From Diphasiastrum complanatum (taxonomy: Eukaryota > Streptophyta > Lycopodiopsida > Lycopodiales > Lycopodiaceae): 60,000 nt of DNA. Below the pieces are notes generated by a model. It saw only the letters and a program-made list of their open reading frames with translations, had not been told where the DNA came from and searched no databases. The DNA lies in the NCBI GenBank assembly GCA_029204225.1, contig CM055092.1:46567486-46627485 (forward strand). The letters are read 5' to 3'. Positions 44,837 through 55,764 of the stretch are shown here, in pieces (the first letter of the stretch is position 1; each line of letters opens with the position of its first letter). Both the position numbers and the translations under genes were made by a program.

Positions 44837-47231
44837 TCAATAGTAGTCCTCACAAGAACAAGCCCCATCCTTAAAGTGGTGAAGTCGGTATGCATCCCTT
44901 ATTATTATTTCCCTTTTTTCAAGCTTTGAAATTATTTTGGTTGCACTATGGCAGTCATTGCAAACTCGAAGATTCTTGGAAGCTCGAAGTGTTGTACCAG
45001 AGGGTGTGCTCACAAGCCCAAAAGCTACTGCCAATTTCTCGACGTGTCCACATAAGGCATCTTCTTTGTCCTTGATTGACAATGGCTTCAAGACCAATTC
45101 CACTTTTGGCACATACCCTTCCTCCTTCATTCTCCAACTTAGCTGCCTCAGCTTAGCATATATAGAATCACTTTGTGGATGGGTTTTGTCATCAACGATG
45201 AAACCATGCACCTCATTATTAACCTCCGTCCACGCCCTTCCAGGCTTCTTCCAAGCCCCTGCAGACTTTCTCAATTCTTCTATTCTCTGAGCATCTGCCC
45301 CCATTGATGCATCAACATATATGTTTGACATGAGAATGTAAGCCGAAGCAGCTTTTGGGTCTAATTTCACCATTTCATCAAAACAGCGACGGCCTCGAGT
45401 CACATCCCCATAGGTTTTACAGGCGGTAAGCAAAGACCCCCACCCCCTGATGTTAGGAGGCATTGGCATACCTTTGAGCATGTTTTCTGCTTCATCGAGG
45501 CATCCAGCACGCCCAAAAAGGTCCACCATGCAAGTATAATGCTCAATGGTTGGTTCAATGCCATAGTTTTCTGTCATCAACTTGAAGTACTGACGACCTT
45601 GATCTATTAAGCCTTTATGACTGCATGCAACAAGCATATTCAAAAATGTCACTTTATCTGGCTTCAAGCCTTCTTTCTGCATATCCTCAAAGCATTGCCT
45701 AGCCAGTGTGCAATTGCCAAGTTGGGCATATCCCCCCATCATTGCACCCCAAGATACCGCGTTTTTGTTGGGCAATTTGTCAAAAACTTCCCGTGCCTCA
45801 GTTAGGCTCCCACATCTTGCATACATGTCGACAAGGGCAGACCCAACAAGAACATCAGAATGGAGACCAAACTGTAGAATTTGAGCATGGATTTGCTTGC
45901 CCTGACCTACAGCCGCCATTCTGCCACAAGCTTTCAAGACACTTGCAAAGGTGCCATTATCGGGCTTGATGCCCTCCTGTTGCATTCGATTGAAAAGTTT
46001 CAGAGCTTCTAAACCAAGCTCATGCTGAACATATCCAGAAATCAGTGTACTCCAAGAAACCACATCTCGCCTCGGTAGTCTGTCAAACACTAGTCTTGCC
46101 TCTTCTATGCTTCTGCATTTCACATACATATCAATCAGAGCATTCCCAACAACCAGGTCCGATTGAAGCCCACATCTCCTTATGTAGGTGTGAATTTCTC
46201 TTCCCAGCCCCGTGTCTGTCATGCTGCCACATGCTTTTAATATACTACAAAATGTAATCGTGTCAGGCTTTATCCCTTGCTGCTGCATATTCCTAAAAAA
46301 TTGTACTGCTTTCTCGCCATGCCCATCATTGTGGGAATATCCAGTGAGCATGGTATTCCATGAAACAATATCTCGGTTCGGCAACTGATCAAAGACTATG
46401 CGTGCCTCATCTATACTACCACATTTGGAATACATGTCAATAAGAGCATTTCCAACAAAAACATTTGATTGAAGACCAGTTTGAACTATTTGCTCATGGA
46501 TCAATCTGCCTCGTGTAAGATCCTTTGTGCTTGCACATGCATTCAAAACAGTAACAATTAAATAGCTGTTACAATTTACACCGAATGATTTCATCTTTTG
46601 GTACAACTCAATGGCCCTATCACTTTGTCCAAGCTTCACATTTGCTGATATAATTGCATTCCAGGTATAAACACTCGGATTAGCTATCCTGCTAAAAACA
46701 TGATCTGCTTCTTTCAGACTCTTGCACGAGGCAAACAGACGGATAAGGTAGGCTCCCAAAACATCAATGGAGTCGAGCCCACTGCTCAACATAAGAGAAT
46801 ACACTCTTCTTCCAGTTGTCATATCCATCTCGGCAACGCATCTCGTCAGAAGGTGGTAAGCATTATCCCTTGACAAAGAACTTCCTCGCTGGTCAAGATG
46901 CTCCATTTCCTCGACTGCTTCCTCTAGGACCCCCTCTTTGCACAATTTAGATAGGTGTCCATTGAATCCATTCGACTGGACATTCACAAAAGGAAATCTA
47001 TCTCTGCATAATTTACTGGAATGTTCTTCAGATCTATGAACCCTAAATTCAAGAATGAAACTGGATATCAGATAAATCCTAACCCCTAAAATCCTAAGCA
47101 TGGAGATATCATCAAACAAGACTTGCAATGAATACTGATCTATAAACATAAAAATCAGGGCTCGCAAGCAGGTACCTCATAGAGCGATCTGTTAATGTGC
47201 ATGCCTTCAACAACTTTCCTGCGGTTCTCAT
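44837..47231 (-). CDS. PLS-class PPR protein with DYW domain (organelle RNA editing factor)
   Basis: Two exons, 47176-47231 and 44837-47042, are joined by a 133-bp GT-AG intron. They give about 753 residues starting MRTAGKLLKACTLTDRSM. That basic, hydroxylated N-terminus suits organelle targeting. PPR repeats follow in P-L-S order (VYTWNAIISANVKLGQ, VFVGNALIDMYSKCGSIDEA, DIVSWNTMLTGY, GIKPDTITFCSILKACG). Then come E/E+ segments (GRAWTEVNNEVHGFIVDD, THP) and a DYW cytidine-deaminase-like domain. The zinc/catalytic motif is intact (HVEKLAVAFG, CNDCHSATKIIS), and the C-terminus is GACSCEDYY. Such proteins bind a specific organelle transcript and edit C to U (family knowledge). The last residue is Y, not the usual W. 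Sequence style is that of fern PPR proteins. The longest open frame begins upstream with a non-ATG codon inside the intron. I prefer the spliced start because it yields an ATG and a clean junction. Confidence 0.9.
47176..47231 (-). CDS. PPR-DYW gene exon 1
   Basis: A 56-nt exon: ATG, 18 codons and two bases. Donor ATGAG|GTACCT; it joins to acceptor TTGAATTTAG|G at 47043. The reading continues M-R-V-H-R-S-E-E-H. It is too short to be found as an ORF. Confidence 0.65.
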
Positions 47232-47935
47232 AACTTGAGGGAGCTTATTTCAAAGCTGAACCTTGTCTTCGCACTTATTTTCAAACCTGCTATCTGTTGA
47301 TAACCTATAAGCAGACTATATTGCATTGTAAAGGTCCATTTTTTACTGTAAGCATCCAAAAGGATAAGAATAAAATTGCCCATCTTGATCAAACCAAAGT
47401 ATACAGCAAAATAATTTGGTATTTTATATTCTTAGTGGTAAGAGCCTATTTGACTAGTAACAGAAACTACAATATGAAAGCAATCCGTGCAATTTTACAG
47501 TGTCTAGTAAAGAGATGAGTTTAATAACACATTGTGCAAAAGTCATGGACACGAGATCGATAGATGTCAACGGGAGTGCAAATTTTTTTATCCACATGAG
47601 AAGATGCGAGTGAAGAGGTTGGCTGCACGCACCAACAAAATTGAGCCAAAGTGAAGAACTGACAGGCTCCATGAGATCCCAATGGATGTTATATTATACA
47701 AACCGGGAACTAGTTTTAATCTGCTGCCACTCATGCACGTAGCATGCTTGAGTTGGGCTTGCCCACCTAGGTTTTACTCCCAGCCCATGAGTGGGCGGAT
47801 ACCTGGGCCAAAGACCTATTTGAGATTAAAACAAAACTATTTAAGAAATTCATTATCCAACAGATCCAGAGATTATACCAAGATCCTATACTGAGCAGTC
47901 AGTAGCAGCTTACAGAGAATTTGATGCTCTAAAAT
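47232..47935. other. upstream of PPR gene, no feature
   Basis: Presumed promoter and 5' UTR of the PPR gene. No clear TATA box or other motif. Confidence 0.35.
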
Positions 47936-48035
47936 TCTGGAAAATGCTTCTTGGTTTCCAAGGGGAGGCTCGAACCTGGGACCAAAGAAACTTTGGATGC
48001 CAAGCCAACCAACTGAGCCAACCCCGTTGGGTAAA
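47936..48035 (-). repeat. tRNA-like repeat unit (best copy)
   Basis: The minus strand contains GGGTTGGCTCAGTTGGTTGG (A-box-like), GCATCCAAAGTTTCTTTGG and a near-perfect B box (AGGTTCGAGCCTCCCC), spaced as in a tRNA. The 5' GGGG and 3' CCCC could pair as part of an acceptor stem. It is the best-preserved member of a family seen four times in this window. Likely a tRNA-derived SINE or tRNA pseudogene, not a functional tRNA. Confidence 0.55.
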
Positions 48036-48277
48036 TTCTAGAAAATGAAAGAACAACAGGATTAAGGAAGGGAGTGCTTCAGAGAGGTTGATCTACCTCA
48101 CGTTTCTTCTTCAAATTCCTAATATCAAATATTGATGGGCACATCAATTGTGGGCATTTTTTTGGGGCAATAGTCTTCAGCTCACACCTCTCTAACAATG
48201 AGCTTGGCATCCAAAGTTTCTCCAGCCACTTTGATTTCCATATGCATTGTTAGTTTTCATCTCGTTTTTTATGCAAA

Positions 48278-48362
48278 ACGGGGTTGGCTTAATTGGTTAG
48301 CTTGACATCCAAAGTTCCTTTGGGCCTAGGTTTGAGCCTCCTCTTGGAAACCAAGAAGCATA
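48278..48362 (+). repeat. tRNA-like repeat unit, opposite orientation
   Basis: Plus-strand copy of the same unit: GGGGTTGGCTTAATTGGTTA, GACATCCAAAG and TAGGTTTGAGCCTCC. About 330 bp from, and inverted to, the copy at 47936-48035. Confidence 0.55.
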
Positions 48363-49700
48363 ATCTTAGTGTATAATTAAAATTCATGCTTCCAATTAGG
48401 TTTGCAATGTGTGTTGTAGGTTTTGTACCCCACCATTTTAGGGTTTTTACATTTTCTTTTATAACTTTAGGTTTTTTAACAATTTGTTATTTGAGCATTG
48501 GCCGCCAAGTTGAGGTGTAGGGATAGTATGTGGAGGTAGATGATATGGCAATTTGGATGTTGATGACTCTTTCATTCTATTCAAAGTTTCATCATTTGGA
48601 TTTGACGAAGGCGTCCTCCAAAGAGGTTTGGGAAGCCCTATCATCAATTTTTTGTGCTTGTGCCCAAAAATGGGAAAGTAATTGTAGTTGATGGAATTGA
48701 AAATGTTATTGGCAAGCCTTGTAACTTAGTTGAAGTCACTTCTAAATTAATTTGTGGGAATTGGCTCTAGAGTGGACATGAGAGAAAACAAGGCGTGTGA
48801 AATGAATTGGGGTTGCCTATTGTCGACTCTAATACAATGTGAGAAATCAAAAAAAGTAGTAGGCAATAACTATAAAAGAGGGGAGAGAGAACACATTGTT
48901 ATTTAATGTAGTATGCAATAACCATAGTAGAGGGGAGAGAGAACGTAGTGATTGCAATAAAATGTACATTAGCTACAATGAGAGAGATGAAGTGAGAAGA
49001 GGTCCACCAACCACCTCTCTTGGTGGTAGATACCTCATTTGGTCCACTCTACGAGTCACTGTGGTCCAATTACATTTAGCTTTACCCTTACCTCATTTAT
49101 TATGTCATTGGCATTTTAAACCCTTTAGTTATCATATAGATGCATGATTCTTCCCAAATCGTGTTCCAAAACACATTGTTTTTTTTTTTTTTGGTTTTAG
49201 GGTTAAAAAAGACATTTCGGACAGCTCGAGAAGCTCGTTCTGAAACATGGTTGCAATGGAACGTGCTACAACTATGAGTTATTTGTTTTTATCAAGTACG
49301 TTGCAATTAATTTCAATAGATAGTTCATAACATAGAATCGAAGCACTTTCTTGCCTTTTTTAGTTGTTGGTTTTTTTCTCTCTAGTTGCTTTTTCTCTCC
49401 ATAGACACTTTTTCTCTAGCCTGTTCCAAGTGTTTTCTCTCTCTAGATCTAGATAGACATTTTTTGCTAAAACTCTCTCATTTGCAATTAGAATTGAGCT
49501 CTATCAACTGCATTGGTTTTCTAGTAGCTTGGCATTATTCTTTTTTTGGCCTTTTTTTTAAAACCCTAATTTTTAGCTTTTGGAGGTCATCTCTTTCATA
49601 CTTTTTGATGACCAAAGTTGAAAATCTTTACCTATTTGGAAGCATGGGATCCAGCATGGGCTAAAATTTTGATTAACTCAGAACATGCCCTTGAGCATAG
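48363..49700. other. intergenic with a 52-bp tandem duplication
   Basis: No gene was seen. GTAGTAGGCAATAAC at 48856 and GTAGTATGCAATAAC at 48908 start two copies of a ~52-bp unit that includes AGAGGGGAGAGAGAAC. Confidence 0.5.
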
Positions 49701-50530
49701 CAAAATGTTGTCAAAAACTAACTTTACAGTTTAACTCTGAATATTAGCCCGAGACAAGCCCCCGGAGTGACTTCTTAACTAAAGCCTAATGATTGTAATA
49801 AATAAGTGTGCGGCTACTCGGCTAATCCCAGTAGCCAGTACAGAACAGGTGATCGACTGACATGTCGATAGCGAGTCACGTCCTGATCACTATTGAAAAC
49901 AATAAATCTAATTAATTGTACAATACTTCATTTTGAGCTTATCTAAAGTACATAAGATCTAATCTGATTCTAGACACTTTCCACACCGAGTATTAAATCT
50001 TAGTTGATTTTCCAAAATAATTTGATAAGAATCAATGATCTTTGGCTCCTCCTATTGTTATGTCCATGACCAGAACATAGGATTCAATATACCCCTAGTC
50101 TTGGATACACGGTAATCCAGTGAATCAAGTTCATTAGTTATGTCACGTCATACTGGATGTGATCCGTAGTGTAATTAACAACCTTGTGAGGCCAAGACAC
50201 GCTAATTGGAGTAAGTACAAGGTTTGGGATAGTCAATGCATGTGTAGAGCAAATTAATCTATGTATAGGGGAGTTGAGACCTCACATTACTATATGCACA
50301 AGAGGGTCTTAGGCCTATATAAAGGAGGACAAACTCGTCCTACTCCATCATAGTTTTGGCTAATTCATTGTCAGAACCTCATGCTTCCTAATCCTTGGCT
50401 TTGGGGTAAAGCTTCTAGAGATTGATTGGTTGCTTTTACTTGGTTGGGTGGATTCTCCATAGTGTGTTCTCTCTTTTGTTGTCTTGTAAGCATGATCTTG
50501 TGGAGCTTTCCCTTACATTGGTATCAGAGC
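49701..50530 (+). mobile_element. LTR fragment with TATA box and PBS
   Basis: A GCCTATATAAAGG promoter motif at about 50313 is followed 200 bases later by an LTR end (CCTTACA, 50517) and the PBS TGGTATCAGAGC (50519-50530). No matching partner LTR or coding interior was found. The 5' limit is uncertain. Confidence 0.55.
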
Positions 50531-51020
50531 AAGGCTTACAAAGATCGGAGAACTTGGAGTGGTGCTGCTTTTCATCGAAATTTTGGGGTGGATCAATTGG
50601 TGTTCTCATCCAGGTGGAAAAAAAAGTTGCAAGTGGGTGTAGTCTCCTAGTTTCAATTTGCAAGTTGAGATCCATTTCTCTCGAAATTTTTTTAGGTTTT
50701 ATGGAGAATTGTCCATGGATGCTAATTTGTGATGCCTTTTTGGAGTTTTTCTTGTGTAAGTCGATAGGCTTGCGATCCTTTCTTCAGCTGATTCGTCGCT
50801 CAGCTGATGTGGAGCTCGAATATCTTCATCTGATTCTGCTCCCTCTGTCATGGTTGGTAGGTTGTAGTACTGCTTCCCTAAGACTTCATAGCTGGCAGAA
50901 TCATTGTCGGCCATTGTTCTGGTCTCATCAAACTTGATGTCACTAACAGTCTTCAGTAGATTCGTTTCTAGCATGTAAATCCTGTAGTATGACGAATGAT
51001 TGTCATACCCACAACTAGAA
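50531..51020. other. possible leader of the LTR fragment
   Basis: No recognisable coding domain on either strand. Frames at 50422-50937 (plus) and 50699-51199 (minus) overlap antisense and match nothing known to me. Confidence 0.35.
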
Positions 51021-51385
51021 AACTCTATGTTTATCCACGCAGAATATCCACGCAACACCCGACACTTAGTCAATTTTTCAAAATTTTGTTTGCGTGGAAC
51101 ATCCACACGTGGATTATCCACACCAAAAAAAATTTGAACACACCTTCGGCCAGTCCACCGGTGTTTTCTTAGACATGGTGCCGAAAAATTTATGCGCATG
51201 GATTATCCACGCGAAATTAAATTTTGAAAATTTTGGCAACCTTTTGGGAGGGAAGCTTGGAGGCACCGGAAGGCAGTTTTCGCGTGGATATCTTTTGGGT
51301 GGATTATCCGGACAACTTCACCGGACCGGACCAGACGTTAAAGATATCCACGCGTGGATATCTTCTGGGTGGATTATCCATGCGT
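51021..51385. repeat. cluster of GTGGAT/ATCCAC palindromes
   Basis: The strings TGGATTATCCAC, ATCCACGC and CGTGGATATC recur many times in both orientations. A perfect 24-bp palindrome centred on CCACGCGTGG lies at 51341-51364. A longer block, CGCGTGGATATCTT followed by TGGGTGGATTATCC, occurs at about 51280 and again at 51352. Confidence 0.8.
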
Positions 51386-52097
51386 TTTTTTTTTGCATGT
51401 TAATATTGACATGAAATTAGTTAAATAAATATATTTCTAAAGTGAATTATATTATGATGAGGCTATATATAATTTTTTCTAAAGTGAATATATTATGATG
51501 AGGGTTTTTTTTTTTTTTTTGCATGTTGATAATTAAATGGAACTAGTTAAATAAATATTTTTCTAAAGTGAATTATATCATGATGTTCCTAAATGATTGG
51601 GATTTTTTATGAGGTCGGCCACCTACTTTTGTAAGACAACTGACTCGAACTACCAAGAGGGTAATTATGCATGATCTAAGGCTTTGATAGCCAGGGGTTT
51701 AGGGTCTACCCTAATGGCACTCTACCTAATCTCATATCCGAGATCATTTGATATGGATTGAGAGCTCATTTTGTACATACTTTGAGAGATTATCAAGAGA
51801 TGGTGATTTTGGCAAGTTTGCTCTTAAATGAGAAATTGGTGAATGATGAATGTGATATTTTTTGTGTCTAATGAATAGATTTGAATCTGAACAAAGTACT
51901 ATACTTTCCATGTGTGTGATAGGATGTGAAGATCAATTATTCCTACTTTTATTGTGGTGTTCAAAAGCTCTTGCCAATTAGATGCAAAATAGGTTGAATT
52001 GTGTGCTAGTTTTCTATCTATTAGATATAAGTGAAACCTTTGATGCTTTTTCAATGTTTTAGTATCCAAATGAGGTTCATAACCTCTGATTTTAACA
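51386..52097 (+). mobile_element. second LTR end (putative)
   Basis: The segment ends TTTTAACA at 52097, directly before the PBS TGGTATCAGAGC (52098-52109). The LTR start and partner were not found. It includes a short T-rich tract near 51505 and a local repeat of TTTCTAAAGTGAAT (near 51434, 51476, 51561). Confidence 0.4.
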
Positions 52098-52109
52098 TGG
52101 TATCAGAGC
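52098..52109 (+). other. primer-binding site (initiator Met tRNA)
   Basis: TGGTATCAGAGC, preceded by an ...AACA LTR end. Confidence 0.7.
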
Positions 52110-52407
52110 CCAAATGCAACCATCAAGGCTTGATTTTGTCATAGTTTGTGGTGGTGATTTCATTAGCTCACATGCTTTTAGTGATTTACTGCCTTGGCAA
52201 CATTTGTTAAAAAATGAGAATTTTCTTGGAACATGAAGCCATACATCTATCTTCACCGACATTATCTCTAAAAAAATGGGATTGAAGTCAAACTATGTCT
52301 ATTCTTTTCACTTACTTGACCATAACTGAGATTCTATTTTGGCTAAATAACAATCATTTGAAAGCATTGCAAGAATCAATTCCATTCAAAATTGCAATAA
52401 TCAATTT

Positions 52408-53222
52408 TTATTCAGAATTACAAGAATCAATTTCATTAGCGACAACATCTTGCAATTCATCTCCTCTTAGATGATTTTCATCATCACTCTCACTCTCAAA
52501 AATTATTTCATCATCGTGACTATTAGAATTTCTATTCTCAACATCTATGGAAGTGGGTGTTTCAAGTATGGTTTGACGATTTACTACATCTCTAGGTAGC
52601 TCAATCTCATAGTTATAATGAAGGTTTTCCATTTCATTCTCAACATTTGCACCCTCAAATACTCGTCGTGAACGTGGTTCAACTTGAGCTACAAACCACC
52701 ATATCTTGTTTAGTCGATCTGGTTGAAAAAACACCTGCAAAAATCACTATTTTAGAACATATCGAAAACTCAAATACTGAAGTCACTTGCAATAAAATGA
52801 AAAACATGATAGCATAGCATGTGCACTTGCTCACAGTGACGAGGCAACACCAACGTGTCAAAGGACTCCATGCTCAATGTTTTTGATGAATCAATCACAA
52901 AAAATCCACTTGGATCTGATTTTACGGTTGCATTTGGCCCTCTACAAACTACCTTGAACCATTTCACATCAAATAAAAAATAATGTCCACTTTCACCAAA
53001 TGACACATCATAAATATTTTGTGTAGTTCCTATGTATTCTATGTCTCCTAAGATGGGATTCCGATCTCGTGCACTGCTTTGACTTTCTTGTTGGAAAGAT
53101 GCTATTACACCACAATCGTGTGTGCATTTCTTGTTATCAATCCTTTCAACACGAAAGTGGAAACCAAAAGCCCATATAACATTATACATTTTGCACTGCC
53201 ACATGACAAACATGAATCTCAT
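52408..53222 (-). pseudogene. CACTA transposase, DUF4216 region (two exons)
   Basis: Exons 52827-53222 and 52408-52734 are joined by a 92-bp GT-AG intron, giving HCEQ|VFFQPDRLNKIWW. This is the DUF4216 domain of plant CACTA (En/Spm) TNP2-type proteins: DCGVIASFQQESQ, GDIEYIGTTQNIYDV, LFDVKWFKVV and FDTLVLPRHCEQVF. An acidic C-terminal tail follows (IIFESESDDENH). The frame of each exon is open. Confidence 0.8.
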
Positions 53223-53260
53223 ATATAATCACTGTGAATGAACATGGTGTTTCAAAATGA

Positions 53261-53572
53261 TTAAACAAATATTGTTATAAACAAGAATGTTCTAATAATA
53301 AAGTATCTAAAGAATAATACCTTCCATTCGCATCCTCTTGCAAAGTCCCATTTTGCGTTTGATATTTTTTGTCCCTCTTTTGTTGCTTTTTGTAGTGTGT
53401 CATGCATCCACTCTATAGTGCATTGCTTGGGCAATGGCTCAAGATCATGTGAACTTGAGGCCACGTGTCTATCTCTATTCTGTCGTTGGCACTTTCTAGA
53501 CAAGGCCCTCTTTTTTTTTTCTTCTTCATATAGGTCTAACCATTTATCCATAACTCCACAATTATAAAGCAT
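53261..53572 (-). pseudogene. CACTA transposase, inter-domain region
   Basis: An open frame between the DUF4218 and DUF4216 parts: MDKWLDLYEEEKKKRALSRK, then LPKQCTIEWMHDTLQKA. I recognise it only by position. The charged helix suggests a linker. Confidence 0.5.
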
Positions 53573-53590
53573 GAATGTAAAAAAAATTTC

Positions 53591-54115
53591 TCATTGGAAG
53601 GGTGCCAACCTATGGACCTTTCCCATCCCTTGAGGTTTTTCACTAGTTACCTCTTCAGCTTCCTCATCACGCCACAATAGTGGAGCAGATGGATGTAGTT
53701 GGTGCAAAATTTCAGTAACATAAAAGAGAGATTCATGTACTAACCATCCCTCTGACATGCTACCTTCAGGCCTTGTCTTTTGATGCACAAAATCTTTTAA
53801 GACTTTCATGTATCTTTCCATAAAGAACATCCACCTAAAAAGTCACAAATGGTTAAAAATAAGTGTTTTATTTAATGAGGTTCATGTATCAATTGATTTA
53901 GTTTAAATACACATGCAAAAGAATATTTATGCACTTATACGTAGTGTGCACTGGACCAGCAATAGAAACTTCTTCAACCAAGTGCACCAATAAATGCACT
54001 TGTGAGTCCATGATGGAAGTCGGAAAATATCTCTCAAACATGCACACAATCTCCACCATATCCTCATGTCTCTTGCGAAGATCCAGCTCACGGATTTCTT
54101 TTCAACACATCCATC
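53591..54115 (-). pseudogene. CACTA transposase, DUF4218 region (spliced)
   Basis: One exon (53941 to about 54100) reads EIRELDLRKRHEDMVEIVCM, ERYFPTSIMDSQ and LLVHLVEEVSIAGPVHT. A 106-bp GT-AG intron (53835-53940) follows. The second exon reads WMFFMERYMKVLKDFVHQK and RPEGSMSEGWLVHES. Together this is the conserved LVHLVEE...RYMK...RPEGSMAEGY block of CACTA transposases. A stop codon at its very start may mark either decay or a misplaced splice site. Confidence 0.78.
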
Positions 54116-54205
54116 TGCAACATATTCAATCCATTTTATGTCTATTTGAATTTTCAATCCATAAATACTAAATAAAATAAATGCACCAAGTACATGTAAA
54201 TACTT

Positions 54206-54658
54206 GACAATGATTGATAGTTTGTATATGGTCTCACAAATATCTTTTAACAAGCACCCACGAATTGACAATGGATAGATGAATTGAATCATCTTTAGCC
54301 AATCATGAGATTGGAGACCTTGCAACTTTCCATCCACTGTGAATGATAACCGTAGAAAATGGACAAAACCAGTTGGTGTTCTAATGTCATGAATAATGGA
54401 GCGCACATGGTTAAGTTCCTCCTTAGTGAACGTCCAAGGTACTTTTGGAGCATGATCTTCACCATCCTTTATCCAATATTCTTTTTTGGTGTTTGATCCT
54501 TTTAGATCGTGTCTTGCAGCAATGGTATCTTTTTCACCAACCAAGTGTTTCCAAATAGATTCACCCACATTTTTATATATGTGCATGGGATGAAGTAGGT
54601 GATTAATTAAAAGGTTATTCCAATATTCCAAACGATGAAATATAGATAATCTTTTCAT
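54206..54658 (-). pseudogene. CACTA TNP2 transposase, central part
   Basis: It reads KRLSIFHRLEYWNNLLINHL, LHPMHIYKNVGESIW, DHAPKVPWTFTKEEL, LQSHDWLKMIQFIYPLSIRG and CETIYKLSIIVK. The MHIxKNV and SHDW...L..IRG signatures are diagnostic of TNP2. The expected block between this and the WxWPVxLxxYNLPPW piece is lost or scrambled (about 54659-54803). Confidence 0.85.
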
Positions 54659-54803
54659 ACCATCGATTGGCTTTGCTTGAGATTCCTCTCATAGTTTTCG
54701 TCAATCTTCCACAGACATCCTCTTTCGAGACATCTCTCTCTCAGCTCTTCCTCCAAAACCTCTTCTATGAGTGTCTCTGAATGAATGGCCTTCATGCAAG
54801 TAT

Positions 54804-55277
54804 TTACAATGATATTGTCCACATTACAATGGCATGTAGTGTAAACCCCCTCTCATGTAAGGGGTGCGAAATGTCATATGCTTTTATCCCCTTCCACAAA
54901 TCTTCCAACTCATCAATAAGCGGCTCAAGATATACATCCATGTTCTTAAACTTGCGTTGGCCAGAAATTAGAAGTGCCAACATAATGTGTCCCTTTTTTG
55001 TACTCAACCAAGGAGGAATATTATAATTTACCAAGAAAACAGGCCAAATGGACCACGTAGTTGCTCGTACACCAAAGGGGTTCACACCATCTGTTGCAAG
55101 ACCAAATCTCACATTTCTTGACTCATTGGCAAAGCTTGGATACTCTTTGTTGATGTGTTTCCATGTAGGTGAATCTGAAGGTACTCTCATCATTCCATCC
55201 GTAGAGGTATGGTGTGCATGCCAGTCCATAAGTTGTGCAAGAGATTTACAATGAAATAAAACCTCTTTTTCAAGCCG
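54804..55277 (-). pseudogene. CACTA TNP2 transposase, catalytic-type core
   Basis: It reads RLEKEVLFHCKSLAQLMDWH, RVPSDSPTWKHINKEYP, NVRFGLATDGVNPFG, WSIWPVFLVNYNIPPW and YLEPLIDELEDLW. This is the TNP2 core with the conserved ATDGxNPFG motif. It resumes exactly where the fragment at 57656 stops. Confidence 0.9.
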
Positions 55278-55712
55278 CGTGCTATTACGCTGATGCGGAA
55301 CTGTTAAAAAACGACGCGTAAATGGCCGGTTGCACTGCTATTAAAATACTGTTGATTTTTTAATTTACGTTGTATAAAAATTTCATTTATGCGGCCTATG
55401 CCCCTAGTTTCCGGGTTTGTCGGGACTAGGAGGTGCCAAGTATTTTCGTAATACACTAGTAATTAAAAACTTGGTCGTGAGCCCATAAAATCTGAAATCG
55501 TAAATAGGACCCAACTTGACTTTGAAATTGCAAGTTGAGACCAAGTTAGTTGCTAAAAAACGAATTTGGACTAGTGCCCTATTTTTGAAATCAGTTGTTG
55601 AAAAGTCATAAGGAGGTGTCCCATTTCTTGAAGGGATGCACCTCCAGCCCATTGAGCCCCTACGTATAGGGAGGGGTGTGGGACAACATTGCCATTGTCA
55701 TTGTCATCTTCT

Positions 55713-55764
<52 letters not shown>

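Noticed and set aside
44890-46257. Several plus-strand frames of 60-117 codons
   Set aside because: Antisense shadows of the PPR-DYW coding sequence.
50422-51199. 171-codon plus and 166-codon minus frames overlapping antisense
   Set aside because: Neither shows a known domain; one overlaps the LTR end and primer-binding site.
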